From Puccinia triticina (taxonomy: Eukaryota; Basidiomycota; Pucciniomycetes; Pucciniales; Pucciniaceae), in the NCBI RefSeq assembly GCF_026914185.1, contig NC_070559.1:5492001-5556000 (forward strand): DNA of 64,000 nt. Reading direction: 5' to 3'. The notes under the pieces were generated by a model. It was not told where the DNA came from, ran no database searches, and saw only the letters and a program-made list of their open reading frames with translations. Below, piece by piece: positions 51,883 to 62,970 of the stretch. A program made the position numbers and the translations under genes. Positions within the stretch are counted from its first letter, which is position 1. Each line of letters opens with the position of its first letter.

Positions 51883-54800
51883 CACCCCCTTGATCTCGGC
51901 ACAATCATCGACAGAGGAATCAATCCCATCATGGACGAGAATTTGGTGTGTTTTTCCCGATCCAAGGCCTTGGTGAAAACGTCAGCGATCATATTCTCGG
52001 TAGGTACGTATTCGATCTGTATTTCTTTGTTTGCAACCAGGTCCTTGGTGAAGTTGTAGTGGACCCCAATGTGTTTTGTTCTCGCGTGATACACCGGATT
52101 CTTAGCTAATTGTATTGCTCCTTGATTATCCGACCAGATCATGGTTTTATCGGATACTTTACAATGCACATCGAATGTGAGTTTGCGTAGCCATTGGGCT
52201 TCTTGGGAAGCTGACAGATATGCTCGATATTCCGCTTCAGTCGACGACGAGCTCGGTCCTCCTAGCTTCTTGCTGCGCCAGGAAACCAGTCCGCTTCCAC
52301 ACTGAAAGCTATAGCCACTTGTTGAAAGGCTTTGTTCATCTTCAGCCCAGCTAGAATCGACGTATCCTACGATCTCGTGTCCGCTGTCCGGTTGATATAA
52401 GATTCCCCAGTCCTGGGATCCCTTAAGGTAACGGACGACTCTTTTAAAAGCACTCCAGTGTGAGTCACTAGGATTTTCGAGAAATTGCGACAATTTTCCG
52501 ACTGCGTATGTGATATCTGGTCTGGTACATTGTGACAAATAATTTAAAGACCCAATTGCTGATCTGTAATCGAGGCCCTTTTTCTTAAACTCTTGACTTT
52601 CTTCCTCGGAGGCTTTGACTAGTTTTATGTTGGACTGCATTGGTGTTCCGGTTACCTTACCATCTTCCAGTCCATATTCTTCAACGAGGTTCTTGATGTA
52701 ATGCGTTTGGTTTATAAACATTTTACTATCGGCAAGGTAATCAATTTTCATTTCAAGAATGTGCTGAGCTGTTCCTAGATCTTTTATCTTGAAATCTTTT
52801 CCCAGGTTGCTGATCAGTTTGTCAGTGTTCTCTCCGACCAGTATCAGATCGTCTACCCACGCGAACGCTAGGTCTCCTTGGTCAGATATAAAGAGACACG
52901 GATCTGCGTCACTGATCCGATATCCATGGCCTACAAACCAGTTAGTCATTGTGGTGTACCACCCTCTGGCCGCTTGTTTTAGACCGTATAAGGTCTTCTT
53001 GAGTTTGATTACAAATCCGCCAGGTTCGTCGATTAGAGCTCTAGCTAGCTCTCTAGTGTACGCTTCTTGTTTTGTTTCTTTTAGCCACTCCACAAATCCT
53101 TCGGGTAGGCTGATGTAAACGGCCTCGTCGTCTTCTAATTTAGAATTGAGGTACGCTGTAACGAAATCTGCCTGCCTGGGTTTTATTTTTCTTTGAGTCG
53201 CATGATACAATATGTATCTCATGGTACTTAACCGTCCGGTTGGTGAGAATGTCTCCTCATAATCAATCCCTTCCTTTTGTTTGAATCCTCGTGCAACACA
53301 TCTTGCCTTGTATCTCTTTAGATTGCCTTCAGTATCAAACTTCTTGTTTAAAACCCATCGAGTGTTGATTAGAGTCTTGTCTTTGTCTCGTTCAGATTTA
53401 GGGATTAATTCAAACACTCCATTTTCTATAATTGAATCAAGCTCAGTGAATATTGCTTTCCTCCATAACGGCCATTCAGTTGATTGCTGAGCGGTCTTGA
53501 AACTATCCGGTACAATCGCGTTTTCTTTTACAAACGTTTGCAAAGCCATTTTCTCGCTCATGAGGTCGTCCTTATTTGAATCTTCAATTTCTTGTTTAAT
53601 TGTTAGGTAGGACGTCCAGTTGCCGTATCTATCAACTGGTTTTTTTTCTCTTGTACTTCTTCGGGTATCTATGTTTTCCGGCTGACTATGGATGATTTCG
53701 TCCAGGCTATCACCCCCTTCATTCATAGACGGCGGCGTTTCATTGAACGTTCCTGTGATTATTGGTTCTCCTGCCTCCACGCGCGGCTCCTCGGCTTCAA
53801 ATTCATCGGTGAAGATATCTCCCATGTCATCGTCACCGACATGGAAGGTTATGTCTCTAGATCTGATTACCTTACTGGTCTCCGGGTCCCATACGCGGTA
53901 GGACTTCATATCTTCGTCGAACCCTATCAGGATTCCCCTTTTACACCTCGGATCTAGCTTCCCGACAGCCTGAAAGTGGTGAACACTATAGAACACCTGT
54001 GATCCTACAGGCTTAATGCTGGTAAGTTTTGGCTCTATTCCCCACATCTTTAGGAAAGGATTCGTCTTCTGATTTCGATTGTATAGGAAAACCGCTGTCG
54101 AGACCAATTCAGCCCATAGGTGTTTCGGTAATTCGGAATCAATTCTGATTGTCCGGGCTTTCTCCATAATGGTGCGGTTCATTCGTTCCGCTGTTCCATT
54201 ATGCTGAGGTGTATTCCTGGTGGTGACTAGGTGAGAAATACCCTTATCCCCAAGCCATTTATCCATATCTTGGTTGACAAATTCCCCCCCTCCATCGGTA
54301 ATTATTCTCTTGACTCGTTTTTCTAGTTTGTTTTCAATGTGATTGACTACTTTCTTCAGTTCGCTTTCGGCCTGGCTTTTTACTTTCAGTATTCTTGTCC
54401 ATGCGTATCGGCTGGCAGTATTGACTATGGTCAAAAAATACCGTGATCCTCCAAGCGAAACTGGCGATATTGGCCCCACCACGTCTGCGGACAGTTCTTC
54501 TCCCGCCACACTAGTTCGTTCTCGTTCCTTTGCAAAGGGTTGACGAGTTTGCTTTCCTAACCGACACGCTTCACAATTATCTTGACCGCCCGGGTGCCCC
54601 ATTCGCCTATGTTCTTCCATGCCAATCTGACAGGTGTTTCTCTTTCTGTCTAACTTCGGAAAAGGTAACCTGTTTTTTATTTCTCCATAAAAAAGTTTCT
54701 GGTTATTTATCCTGACCTCAAAATTGTCTCCACTTGTCTTGACTATCTGGGCTCCTTTGTTCCATAGCGCGGTCTGAGAGATAAGACAATACGGCAAAGA

Positions 54801-55937
54801 GGGAACGTGGTATGCATTGCGGAATGTGATGGTGTTATTGTCAGATGTAAGTACAACGTCTCCTTTCCCCACTATTTCTACACTTCTCCCGACCTCGCCT
54901 ATCTCCACCTTGCCGCTGTGGTCAACATAGTTACTGAAATCGTTCTTGTTGTTGAACATATGGTCAGATGCCCCTGAGTCTAAGATTATCGCATCCCCAG
55001 GGGCTATGGCACTGTGGGCGCTTATTATCCCAGTCATGGCTTGTGCTTCGGACAACAGGGTGAATTTGTTGATTTCGTTTTGGCTATAAAAACCATCGTT
55101 TCCGAGGTCTCCGAACATCTCGATTTCTGTCGCCATTGGTTCGTAGAAGTTAATGTCCTCCTCTTGTTCTGGTTGTTCAGTTTGGGCTTGGTGGACTGCT
55201 ATGAAAGATATGTTAATTCCATTGGCTTCGCTTATGTTAGCCTTCGGCGGGGCGTATTTGTAATTGGTCCACGGTTTCCTGCACTCTTTCGCCGAGTGCC
55301 CAACAATGTCGCAGTTATAACATTTCCCGGTCCTCTTCGGGGTTTGTTGCTGTTGACCGACCATCGCGACCTTGTCGTCCTTCTTTATTTTAAATTGTAA
55401 GTAATCCTTCTCTATCTTACTGATGACGTCTTCGGTTTTCAAGGTTCCGCTGTCTTGAATGATGATGCGGACCAATGACTCGAATTCTTTCGGTAACTTC
55501 TTTAGTATTAAGAGCGCCAAAACCTGTTCTTTGACGTCCAATCCCGAGGTACGTATCTTGCTGATACCGTTACGTATTTCTTTGACGAACTCTTTAGTTT
55601 CTTTGAATTCAAGGTCTATGAATTCTCCTAATGCTAACATCTGGTGATGGGCCTCGCTGCCCGCATATTTCTTCTTGAAAATTTCCCAAAGCTCTAGGCC
55701 TTCGCCTTCCTTGTCGGTCCCGAGCTCGCTGTTAACGATGGCGATGTGCTCCTCGTCAAGATGTTTCATGATGAGGATGTACAGTTTCATATTCTTGTCG
55801 CTGACGTCGGTTACAGCTTCCTTCTTGATTAACGGTAAGCAGCCTAAACCATACATTTCGGCTCGCATCATGGTTGCCCATGTTGCGTAGTTTTTATTGT
55901 TAAGTCGGTAGCGCTTTGTTTCGGTGTTTGATTCCAT
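51390..55937 (-). CDS. Copia gag-pol polyprotein (1515 aa) with U3-encoded tail
   Basis: Domains by approximate residue: Gag 1-200; zinc knuckle CYNCDIVGHSAKEC near 206; aspartic protease DSGASDHMF near 320; integrase zinc region HRRMGHPG...CEAC near 445, then the rve core (ADVVGP, TDGGGEF, NGTAERMNRT); reverse transcriptase with YGLKQAARGW near 985 and FAWVDDLILVG near 1027; RNase H with STEAEYRAYL near 1232. From about residue 1352 the frame has crossed the PPT into the 3' LTR, and it continues 163 residues. This tail is rich in Arg/Lys/Ala and contains RKRKARVAEPAGRKRRR, a nuclear-signal-like cluster. The frame ends at TAA inside the TATA box. No stops or shifts; single-frame expression like many copia elements. 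Confidence 0.95.
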   Translation of the reverse strand: MESNTETKRYRLNNKNYATWATMMRAEMYGLGCLPLIKKEAVTDVSDKNMKLYILIMKHLDEEHIAIVNSELGTDKEGEGLELWEIFKKKYAGSEAHHQMLALGEFIDLEFKETKEFVKEIRNGISKIRTSGLDVKEQVLALLILKKLPKEFESLVRIIIQDSGTLKTEDVISKIEKDYLQFKIKKDDKVAMVGQQQQTPKRTGKCYNCDIVGHSAKECRKPWTNYKYAPPKANISEANGINISFIAVHQAQTEQPEQEEDINFYEPMATEIEMFGDLGNDGFYSQNEINKFTLLSEAQAMTGIISAHSAIAPGDAIILDSGASDHMFNNKNDFSNYVDHSGKVEIGEVGRSVEIVGKGDVVLTSDNNTITFRNAYHVPSLPYCLISQTALWNKGAQIVKTSGDNFEVRINNQKLFYGEIKNRLPFPKLDRKRNTCQIGMEEHRRMGHPGGQDNCEACRLGKQTRQPFAKERERTSVAGEELSADVVGPISPVSLGGSRYFLTIVNTASRYAWTRILKVKSQAESELKKVVNHIENKLEKRVKRIITDGGGEFVNQDMDKWLGDKGISHLVTTRNTPQHNGTAERMNRTIMEKARTIRIDSELPKHLWAELVSTAVFLYNRNQKTNPFLKMWGIEPKLTSIKPVGSQVFYSVHHFQAVGKLDPRCKRGILIGFDEDMKSYRVWDPETSKVIRSRDITFHVGDDDMGDIFTDEFEAEEPRVEAGEPIITGTFNETPPSMNEGGDSLDEIIHSQPENIDTRRSTREKKPVDRYGNWTSYLTIKQEIEDSNKDDLMSEKMALQTFVKENAIVPDSFKTAQQSTEWPLWRKAIFTELDSIIENGVFELIPKSERDKDKTLINTRWVLNKKFDTEGNLKRYKARCVARGFKQKEGIDYEETFSPTGRLSTMRYILYHATQRKIKPRQADFVTAYLNSKLEDDEAVYISLPEGFVEWLKETKQEAYTRELARALIDEPGGFVIKLKKTLYGLKQAARGWYTTMTNWFVGHGYRISDADPCLFISDQGDLAFAWVDDLILVGENTDKLISNLGKDFKIKDLGTAQHILEMKIDYLADSKMFINQTHYIKNLVEEYGLEDGKVTGTPMQSNIKLVKASEEESQEFKKKGLDYRSAIGSLNYLSQCTRPDITYAVGKLSQFLENPSDSHWSAFKRVVRYLKGSQDWGILYQPDSGHEIVGYVDSSWAEDEQSLSTSGYSFQCGSGLVSWRSKKLGGPSSSSTEAEYRAYLSASQEAQWLRKLTFDVHCKVSDKTMIWSDNQGAIQLAKNPVYHARTKHIGVHYNFTKDLVANKEIQIEYVPTENMIADVFTKALDREKHTKFSSMMGLIPLSMIVPRSRGCVEQQASANLCMISTRSSDVTNKVSQKAQRIRASELELEDPRLPELQAEEHAEHARMAISNRRKQMARKALAKSNLVTSKDRAELIDLNAVQLAKKVRAIQAFNARKRKARVAEPAGRKRRRITLGKYQLRKVQRTEKASFLWCFDRRGGTRGLVHTHVWRALV
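51883..51891 (-). promoter_or_regulatory. Polypurine tract of copia element
   Basis: AAGGGGGTG on the minus strand, directly before the 3' LTR start TGTTGAGC. It is read as coding sequence (Arg-Gly-Cys) by the polyprotein. Confidence 0.7.
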
Positions 55938-55973
55938 TTCTGCTTTAGTTTGTAGATGTCTTTGGAATGAGTT

Positions 55974-55987
55974 CCGTACTGATAATG
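55974..55987 (-). promoter_or_regulatory. Putative primer-binding site of copia element
   Basis: CATTATCAGTACGG directly follows the 5' LTR on the minus strand. It is not the usual TGG-start site. Its TTATCAG core differs by one base from TTATGAG of the TRIM site, at the same offset, so it may pair with an anticodon stem-loop having loop CUGAUAA. Confidence 0.45.
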
Positions 55988-56647
55988 TGTTAGATTTAAG
56001 TTATGATTGATAATAATTATTCTATTGCTAAGTCTGTTGAGCGAGGCTACCAGACAGAGTTCTAATGCTAGTATGTATATGATGATAATGATAAGATGTG
56101 ATGATAATGAGAGTGAATGAGAGAAAACATTGCTGGTGGTATGGGTACCTCTATTTATACTAATGCCCGCCATACGTGTGTATGGACGAGGCCCCTGGTA
56201 CCTCCTCTTCTGTCAAAGCACCAGAGAAAGCTGGCTTTCTCGGTGCGCTGAACTTTCCTGAGCTGATACTTTCCAAGCGTAATCCTACGCCTCTTTCTCC
56301 CAGCTGGCTCAGCAACTCGCGCTTTTCTTTTGCGTGCGTTGAATGCTTGGATAGCTCTTACTTTCTTCGCTAATTGTACTGCATTTAGATCAATTAGCTC
56401 TGCTCGGTCTTTGCTGGTGACGAGATTGCTTTTGGCTAATGCTTTCCTAGCCATTTGCTTTCTCCTATTGCTAATGGCCATTCGGGCATGCTCAGCATGC
56501 TCCTCGGCCTGCAATTCGGGTAATCGCGGGTCTTCGAGTTCGAGTTCGGACGCTCGGATCCTTTGTGCTTTCTGTGACACTTTGTTTGTGACATCCGATG
56601 ATCGTGTTGAGATCATACACAGGTTGGCTGACGCCTGTTGCTCAACA
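55988..56647 (-). repeat. 5' LTR of copia element
   Basis: 660 bp, apparently identical to the 3' LTR. It contains the same 153-codon open frame (56616-56155) that forms the polyprotein tail at the other end. Being upstream of the promoter, this copy should not be in the genomic RNA. Confidence 0.9.
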
Positions 56648-56652
56648 ATTTT

Positions 56653-57557
56653 ATCAGTTTGGCATGTTTCTGCTTGCGTGTATCACAATTTGCAAATGGC
56701 CACTTGGGCCTGCTTGTAAAAGAGCACTTTGTGTGAATTTTGGGGGGAGGGGGGTGTGGGTGAATGTCAAATAACATGTGTTTAGAAGGAATCCTTGTGG
56801 GATGTCTTCCCCTTGGTCTGCTTGTGCTCCTCGGACTGCTCAATGTGGCCTCATGTTCCCTAATTGTAAAGCAGGTTTTGGTTGCATTGGTTGGTTCAAG
56901 TATCACCAGCAATTTTTTGCCTTGTCCAGACAGGTGATGCTCAACTACTGGCTTGGTTGCGTGTTCCTATTACGGGGACGGCTTGGTGGCACTGATGAGT
57001 TGGTTTCATGATTTGCCTCAAGGATTGCTTTCAGTGCATCAGACGGCGCACTGGAGGCATACTTAGGCTGCCATCATGATGCGGGGGCGTTGCTAGGGCG
57101 CTTTGGGCTGAGGATCAGCCTGGTGGTTTCAAGATGGCGGCTGCGCCGGGCGTGTACGGGTCCAGGCCGTTTCGCTGATCTTCCAGTTAGCTCTGGTACG
57201 GTGGTGTCCCAGGGCTGTTTGACTTGGGGCGGATTGCACCCGTGGTGTATTGGCACGGCTGGTGGATCATACAGCCTGTGGATGGTGTACTGCACCCCAA
57301 ACAAGCAACAGTCCCAACTGGGCTGTGTATGTATGCATGCAGCCTGGCCTGACATGTATGAGCCCTGGGGATCCCGGGCTTGTCTCAGCCCATCCAGGGG
57401 CATACAGGCTTGGCTGGAATCCGCAGTGCACCTCCCCGACTGGCTTAAAACCCTGCCCCTCCCTCCCCCCCCTGTGGCAGTCCCAGGGCTCCTGCTCCCT
57501 GGCTGCACACATCCACAAACTTCCCTCCACCCTCTCCTAGCTGCACCGAGGCCCGGC
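56653..57557. other. Upstream region of SRA gene B
   Basis: No supported gene. GC content rises toward the gene. A TTAAAA (CTTAAAACCC near 57444) lies about 115 bp before the ATG and could be a weak TATA. Confidence 0.4.
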
Positions 57558-60500
57558 ATGGCCCTGCCCGCCCCGCCGGACCCCCAGGACCCAGCCAGCT
57601 CATCTCGGCCCTCCTCACCGGCCCCGCCCCGCCCTCCTCAGCTCGCTACCATCTCCCAATCCGGCCCCTCCCTCAGCCCCAGACCCTCCCAGACGCGCCT
57701 CGACCGCTCCACACGGCCGAACCCACGGGTCTTCGGCCACATCGTCGGCGCGCCCCCCGGCTCGGCGTGGGAGAAGAGGATCGACGTCAGCCAGGCCGGC
57801 GTCCATGCCCCTGTCCAGAGCGGCATCTCCGGCACCGAAGACAGGGGCGGCGCCGAGAGCGTGGTCCTCAACGACGGCTACCACGATGGCGACTGCGGCG
57901 ACATCATCTGGTAGGCTCGCCCTCTTACCTCTTTCCTTCTCGTTTCTCCACTTCAGATCGCACCTGACTTGAGGCTCTACACTCCACCCTTTCGGCGCCA
58001 GGTACATGGGATCTGGCGGGTATACCTGCGACGGCAAAAAGACGTCTGTTATGCAGAACAGCCAAGATCCCAACAGCAGCACGAATCGTGCGATGCAAGC
58101 ATCGCTAAGGACTCGCAATCCAGTCCGAGTCGTCCGAGGTGCCGACGCCGGACATTCCCCATGGGCGCCCGAGAGTGGATACCGTTACGATGGTCTCTAC
58201 ATAGTCACTCGTTTCGATGTCGTCACAGACCCTTCAGGAAGCACGGACTACACATGTCTGCTCTTCCGCATGGAAAGGCTCGAGCGAGATCGCTACGCCC
58301 TCCCCATCAAGTGGGACATGTACGGACGAGCTGATACGAAAGCCCACGAAGGGCAAGAGCGGCTACGTGCAGAAGAGGCCGGCCTCAATACCCCCAACAA
58401 CCTCCTCGAGCGGAGCAAAGTCCATCGCCCTCGAGACTCCCTCGGCTCCCAACCACGCCCTACGTCTGCCCAACACCCTCCGGCCCCTCGGCGGTCTCTA
58501 CCCACTCCTTCCGAGCCACCACGGCCTCTTCACAACTCCTCCAACCACGCCCGCCCGCTCAATCCGCCAAGCGCCTCTACGACCATCCAACCGGAATGGC
58601 TAACAAACTCCACTGTGAGGCAAGCCCTGGGTAAACTCAAAATCCCTCGCAAGCTGCCTGCCCCACCTGCGGGGGAAAAGCCTCCATCTCCCTCTGCCGT
58701 ACCAACACACACCTCTACGTCTGACCGTCCCTCCAGTCCACCCGTCCCGTCAACCTCTGCAGCTGATCCTGCCCCGGAAGAAACAGGGCTAGCCCACCCA
58801 CCAGCATGTGCCACTTCTCCTGTGAGGCTCCCCGCAGCTGCCAACCCACCAGCTCGTCCCCTGGAGACAACACGGCCAATCCAACCCCCAGCCCGTATCG
58901 CGTCTCCTCCGGTCTCCCACGCAGATGTCAAACCCTCAGTTTGTTTTGGCTCTCCTCCAATCTCCCACACAGATGCCAACCCCCCAGCACGTACCTTGGT
59001 AAGGTCGCCTCCATCGCGGGCCCCGCACAGATCACCTCCCCCGAAAAACCGTATCGAGAGTCAACCAGCCAGGCGAAGTTTTCCCTCCGACTCACACCGG
59101 GACCATAGTCGCCTGCCGTCTCCCCCACGCAGAGCCTCCTTCAAAGCCAGGCCGAGGTCGCCATCCCCTAACCGGCGTTTCCACCCATCGTCAACACACC
59201 CCTACCCGCGGCCCCACGATCGTCTTGCATCTTCTTATCGGCCAGCCCCACCATCAAAATCAGGCCATCCTTCTCGCCCTCGCTCTCGTTCTCCAGCTCG
59301 TCGGCCATCCTTTCGACATTCCCCGCCGCGCAGACCGGAGAACATCCGTCCTCCTTCTCCTCCCCGGCCGTCCTCCCATTACTCACCACAACGATTAGCC
59401 CGTGCTCGTCACCGGTCTCCATCTCGTGACCGCTCGTCCTCCTCCCGGCCCTTCCTGCCACGATCGCCCGCTCGTGCAGCTGATTGGAGGCCCCCGCTCC
59501 GATCTGCGCCAGCCACCCGGAACAGCTTTGGGGATGTGTCGCGTGGAGCCGAGGTCCGTTCTCGATTGGACCGGTCCTCCCGCTCCCGCTCGCGAGTCCC
59601 CCAGAGCAACCCATCAATCCAGTCTCATGATCGATCCGTCTCCGCCCACCGCAAGGAACCCGAGACAGCGTGCTCTTCGGACATGTCGCTCAGCTCATCT
59701 GCTGCATCACGGCCGGAAATGGTGCTCTCCCCTCTGCCCTGTACCAGCTTTATCACCCAACCAGATGACCACCCGTCCTCCCAACACCGTGAGCCGGACC
59801 CAGCAGACACAACAACATGTCTGAGCTCGCCCATGTCTCTCGACTCCGACTTCCCAGCCCCGCGTCCGCCTGGATCACATAGCACCGGTCCTCCAGCCCT
59901 CCATGCAACGGAGGCGGGGTCTAAGAACGGTCCTGCGTGCAAAATGCCCTCTGCTGCTCTCTTCGAGCCGACCACTCCTGGAAGTATTCTCTCAGAATTC
60001 CAGGACCTTTCCACTGCGAATGACGAGGACCGAGCCAGCATGGAACTCGAAGTGGATGAACTGGAAGACGTCAAGCCTAATGTCGGCGACATCGCTGATC
60101 CTCAGCCAGCGTCTCCAACCGCCGAGAAGGAGCCCGCTGCGGAAGACCTCGATCTTGATGATCTCGAGGCTGCCATCCAGGTCTTCTTCACAGGAGATGT
60201 TGTGATGCTCGACTGTCCACACCAGTCTGGAGTAGGATCAAGGCCTGGTGGGTGCGATCAGAGACCGCATGTCAAGTGCGAGGTCTTCGAGTCTGAGATG
60301 GCCGAAGGGTCGACCCTGCGGGATGGAGAAGAGGAGCGGCGGGCAGAGGCAAGTGCGAAGAGCCCGCGATCGGAGAGCGCGTCGGACGAGCACCCGAGCG
60401 AGGCCACCAGGCTGTCGGCCTGCGCAACGGACGAGGCCATGGGCGGCGGACTCGCGCCGGCCGCAGCCCGCCGTCCGGAAGAAGACGACGAGCTGGACGT

Positions 60501-60657
60501 GGTCCTGATCGACTGCCGCCGCTGGCTGGGCGACGACTGGGCCGCCGAGGAGCGCTCCAAGGACCCCTTTCACAGCTTCCCCGTCGCCCAAAACCACGCC
60601 TCACAGGCTTGCAAGCTGGAAAGCTCAGTGGCCACTGGCATTGTTCTCATTGACTAG
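57558..60657 (+). CDS. SRA-YDG domain protein B (1002 aa)
   Basis: Exon 1 is 57558-57910 and exon 2 is 58002-60657; the 91-bp intron splits the same Trp codon as in gene A; 3009 nt. The SRA-YDG domain begins at VFGHIVGAPPGSAWEKR and runs through GYRYDGLYIVTRFD. After it comes a very long Pro/Ser/Arg-rich tract (many PPSP and RSRSP units) and an acidic C-terminus ending SVATGIVLID, matching SLAMSTILID of gene A. Exon 1 is almost identical to that of gene A, while exon 2 is much more diverged. Presumed nuclear binder of modified CpG; no enzymatic domain. Opposite strand to A, 21 kb away. The 3' flanks of A and B are also similar (AGTATATAT, CACTAGAT). Confidence 0.85.
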
Positions 60658-62970
60658 CCCCTCATCAACTGCTTTCCACCATCCTTGGACCTCTGGGCTG
60701 GAAAACTTCAAGTTGTCAACCTCTCAACCAAGAAAAAAGAAGTATATATCCACCAGCTGCCCTAATTTTTCCCACTAACCACTAGATAGTTTTTCTTCAT
60801 CTTTTGCGGATACCCCGTTTCATTCAATGTGTTGTGTTTTTTTCAGGTTTTAGGCTTTTGTTTTCCTGTCCTCTCCTTCTTTTTCCAGCAGCAACCAGGG
60901 CATATTGGCATCAACACACACGCAGGCTCCAGACTACCCCAGAACCCCAATCCACGGTCCAAATGAAATAAACACAAAAGGATCTTGACCAACATTCCGC
61001 CAGCACTGGGAAGCTCCATGGCCATGTAGGGATAGTGCAGCAGCCTTGAGGCGTGTGCACCTGGACCTGGGAAGTCCGGCCCTACCCAATCAGATGTTGG
61101 GCCACGTTACGTGTGGGTAGGGCTCTGGGCAATTCTGGCACCTGGCCGGGTCTGGATGGGATCCAAGATTGCTCTACTGAATCCTTGAGTACTGGACTTG
61201 CTGGGTCCAGATGTTGGACCAGCTGCACCCAAGCACAATACACCAGATGGGATTGCTACTCTGGCCATGCTTGAGATGACAGTCAAGGCTTTTGGAGTTG
61301 TTATCCAAAGATCCAGCTTTGTGCTGCTAAGTTCAAAAGACACTGGCAGATAGCTGGTGTCATTAGGGGTTGTAAACTGCGGCTACAGATTGCCATTGGC
61401 ACCCATCATCCTTGATTTAGTGCCTTTCTGCCCTCTCAGGTACCTATGATGAGTTCTACTTGAACTTTTACTCTGATGAAATCCACCACACCCATCATTG
61501 GGCACCTGCAAGGGCAGGAATGTATCTGCTGAAGGGTGGTCTGCCAACAGCTGCCAATGGCCATCTCTCACTGCAGCTGGAATGGCATTTGCAGCCCCAC
61601 ACCTAAAGCTTGTCTCCCACCCATGACTAAACACAAGTTTCACTCCTGATGACCCCAACAGTAGAGATGGCAATTGAGAGTGGGGTACCTGCCCTGGGTA
61701 CAGGTACCAGGTCATTTTTTTGCCCAAACCAGACACTCAAACCTGTCAGCCTTAGAGTCAGCATTGCTGACCTAAATTCTGCCTTTTCTGCATTTTTACA
61801 CATGAATAACTTCATATCTTTTCCATCTTGAGATATACCTTTGTTTAGACTTCAGATTCTGTTTCCTCATGCAATTTTAACCTTAGTCACAACTTACCAC
61901 TTCTTTATAACTCTACTCTCTCCCTGAGTTCTTGAGTTATGGAGCACCTGCACAGCTGTGACGTGTAAGTGCTACCAGGCATGCCGACCACATGTACATA
62001 TGTAATTACATAATCAAACTGTGAAAATTTTCAAATTCAGGATCCCCCTTGCATCAGGAGGATACACAGACTTCAGACAACCAGAACCACACCCCAGATA
62101 ACCCAGGATCACCACCAAAGAGGATACCACACTCCCAGTACACCTACCATGTCACAGGCGCCTACACCACAGGTTGAAACTTTTGCGTGGCCACTTGTTG
62201 GCTTGACCCCACACTGTGCCGCGGTTGGGCACTGGTAAGGCATAACCTGATCTGCACAATCCTACCAGATTGGGCTGCCCACTGTCAAAAACTGGCAAGG
62301 CTCCAATGTCAGCCTACCCGCAATCATGCCATCGGCTTGACCACATTGATCTAGACAAAGAAAAATGTACAATCCCACCAAATCAGTCTGCCTGGCATCA
62401 AAAACTGGCAGGATTCCGCTGTTGGCTTGACCGCATCACGTTAGAAAAAGAAAACATATATTTTCTGATGTCTTTTTATAAGCCTCTTTGAATATCAGGA
62501 AGAGACTACACATGTCATGAAAAAAGAAACATCTACAAACACTTGTAAAAAAAATTCAGAAAAATGGAATCCACATGGTTAATTTAGAAAATTGCACGAA
62601 CAAATATCCAAAACTTTTTTAATTGTCTTTTTCATAAACCTTGGACCATTTTTTTTTTTTTCTATTATGGACATAACAGGTCGCAGATACTGGCAGATAC
62701 TGGTCATCTGTAAAATGGCTGCCAAGTTCCTCTGCTCTGGTTCCGCACAGAACTCTGTCTTTGGATATTCAGGGGGGTGGATAAACCACATGTAGAAGTC
62801 CGCTCAATTGGACCCATGTCAGATTGATCCCACCGGTATCAACCTACCGCGAACCCACCTCCTCCCCAGCCCCCCAGTAAGTAGCCAGCGGTTCTCTCCC
62901 CGCAGCCTCCCACAATCCACCAACAGTCAGCATCCTCCCCTCCATTTTGCAAATTGGTTCCTCACCCGCC
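60658..62970. other. Non-coding, no supported gene
   Basis: Contains a single hAT-MITE-like end at 61664 and a diverged tandem duplication near 62230-62460. ORFs lack support. Confidence 0.5.
62235..62460 (+). repeat. Diverged tandem duplication
   Basis: Two to three units of roughly 110 bp share CTGCC, TCAAAAACTGGCA, GGCTTGACC and AAAGAAAA in the same order. Confidence 0.5.

Larger units (their letters stand above)
51223..56647 (-). mobile_element. Intact Ty1/copia retrotransposon
   Basis: 5425 bp on the minus strand, flanked by ATTTT on both sides (51218-51222, 56648-56652). Both LTRs are 660 bp, TG...CA, and appear identical by eye, including their embedded 153-codon frame. This implies a recent insertion. 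One uninterrupted gag-pol frame lies between. The order protease, integrase, RT, RNase H places it in Ty1/copia. All parts needed for autonomy are visible: LTRs, PBS, PPT and an open polyprotein. Confidence 0.95.

Noticed and set aside
51411..55890. Plus-strand ORFs inside the copia element
   Set aside because: Antisense shadows of the 1515-residue polyprotein.
56155..56616. Independent 153-aa gene in the 5' LTR
   Set aside because: It lies upstream of the LTR's own TATA box, so it is the U3 copy of the polyprotein tail and not an expected separate gene.
57090..57557. Extending SRA gene B upstream to the first open codon at 57090
   Set aside because: The frame is open but has no similarity to gene A upstream of the PPQ(F/L)ATISQSG segment; ATG 57558 gives a comparable N-terminus.
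61053..61350. ORFs on both strands resembling a small gene
   Set aside because: No domain, no splice support, low-complexity composition.
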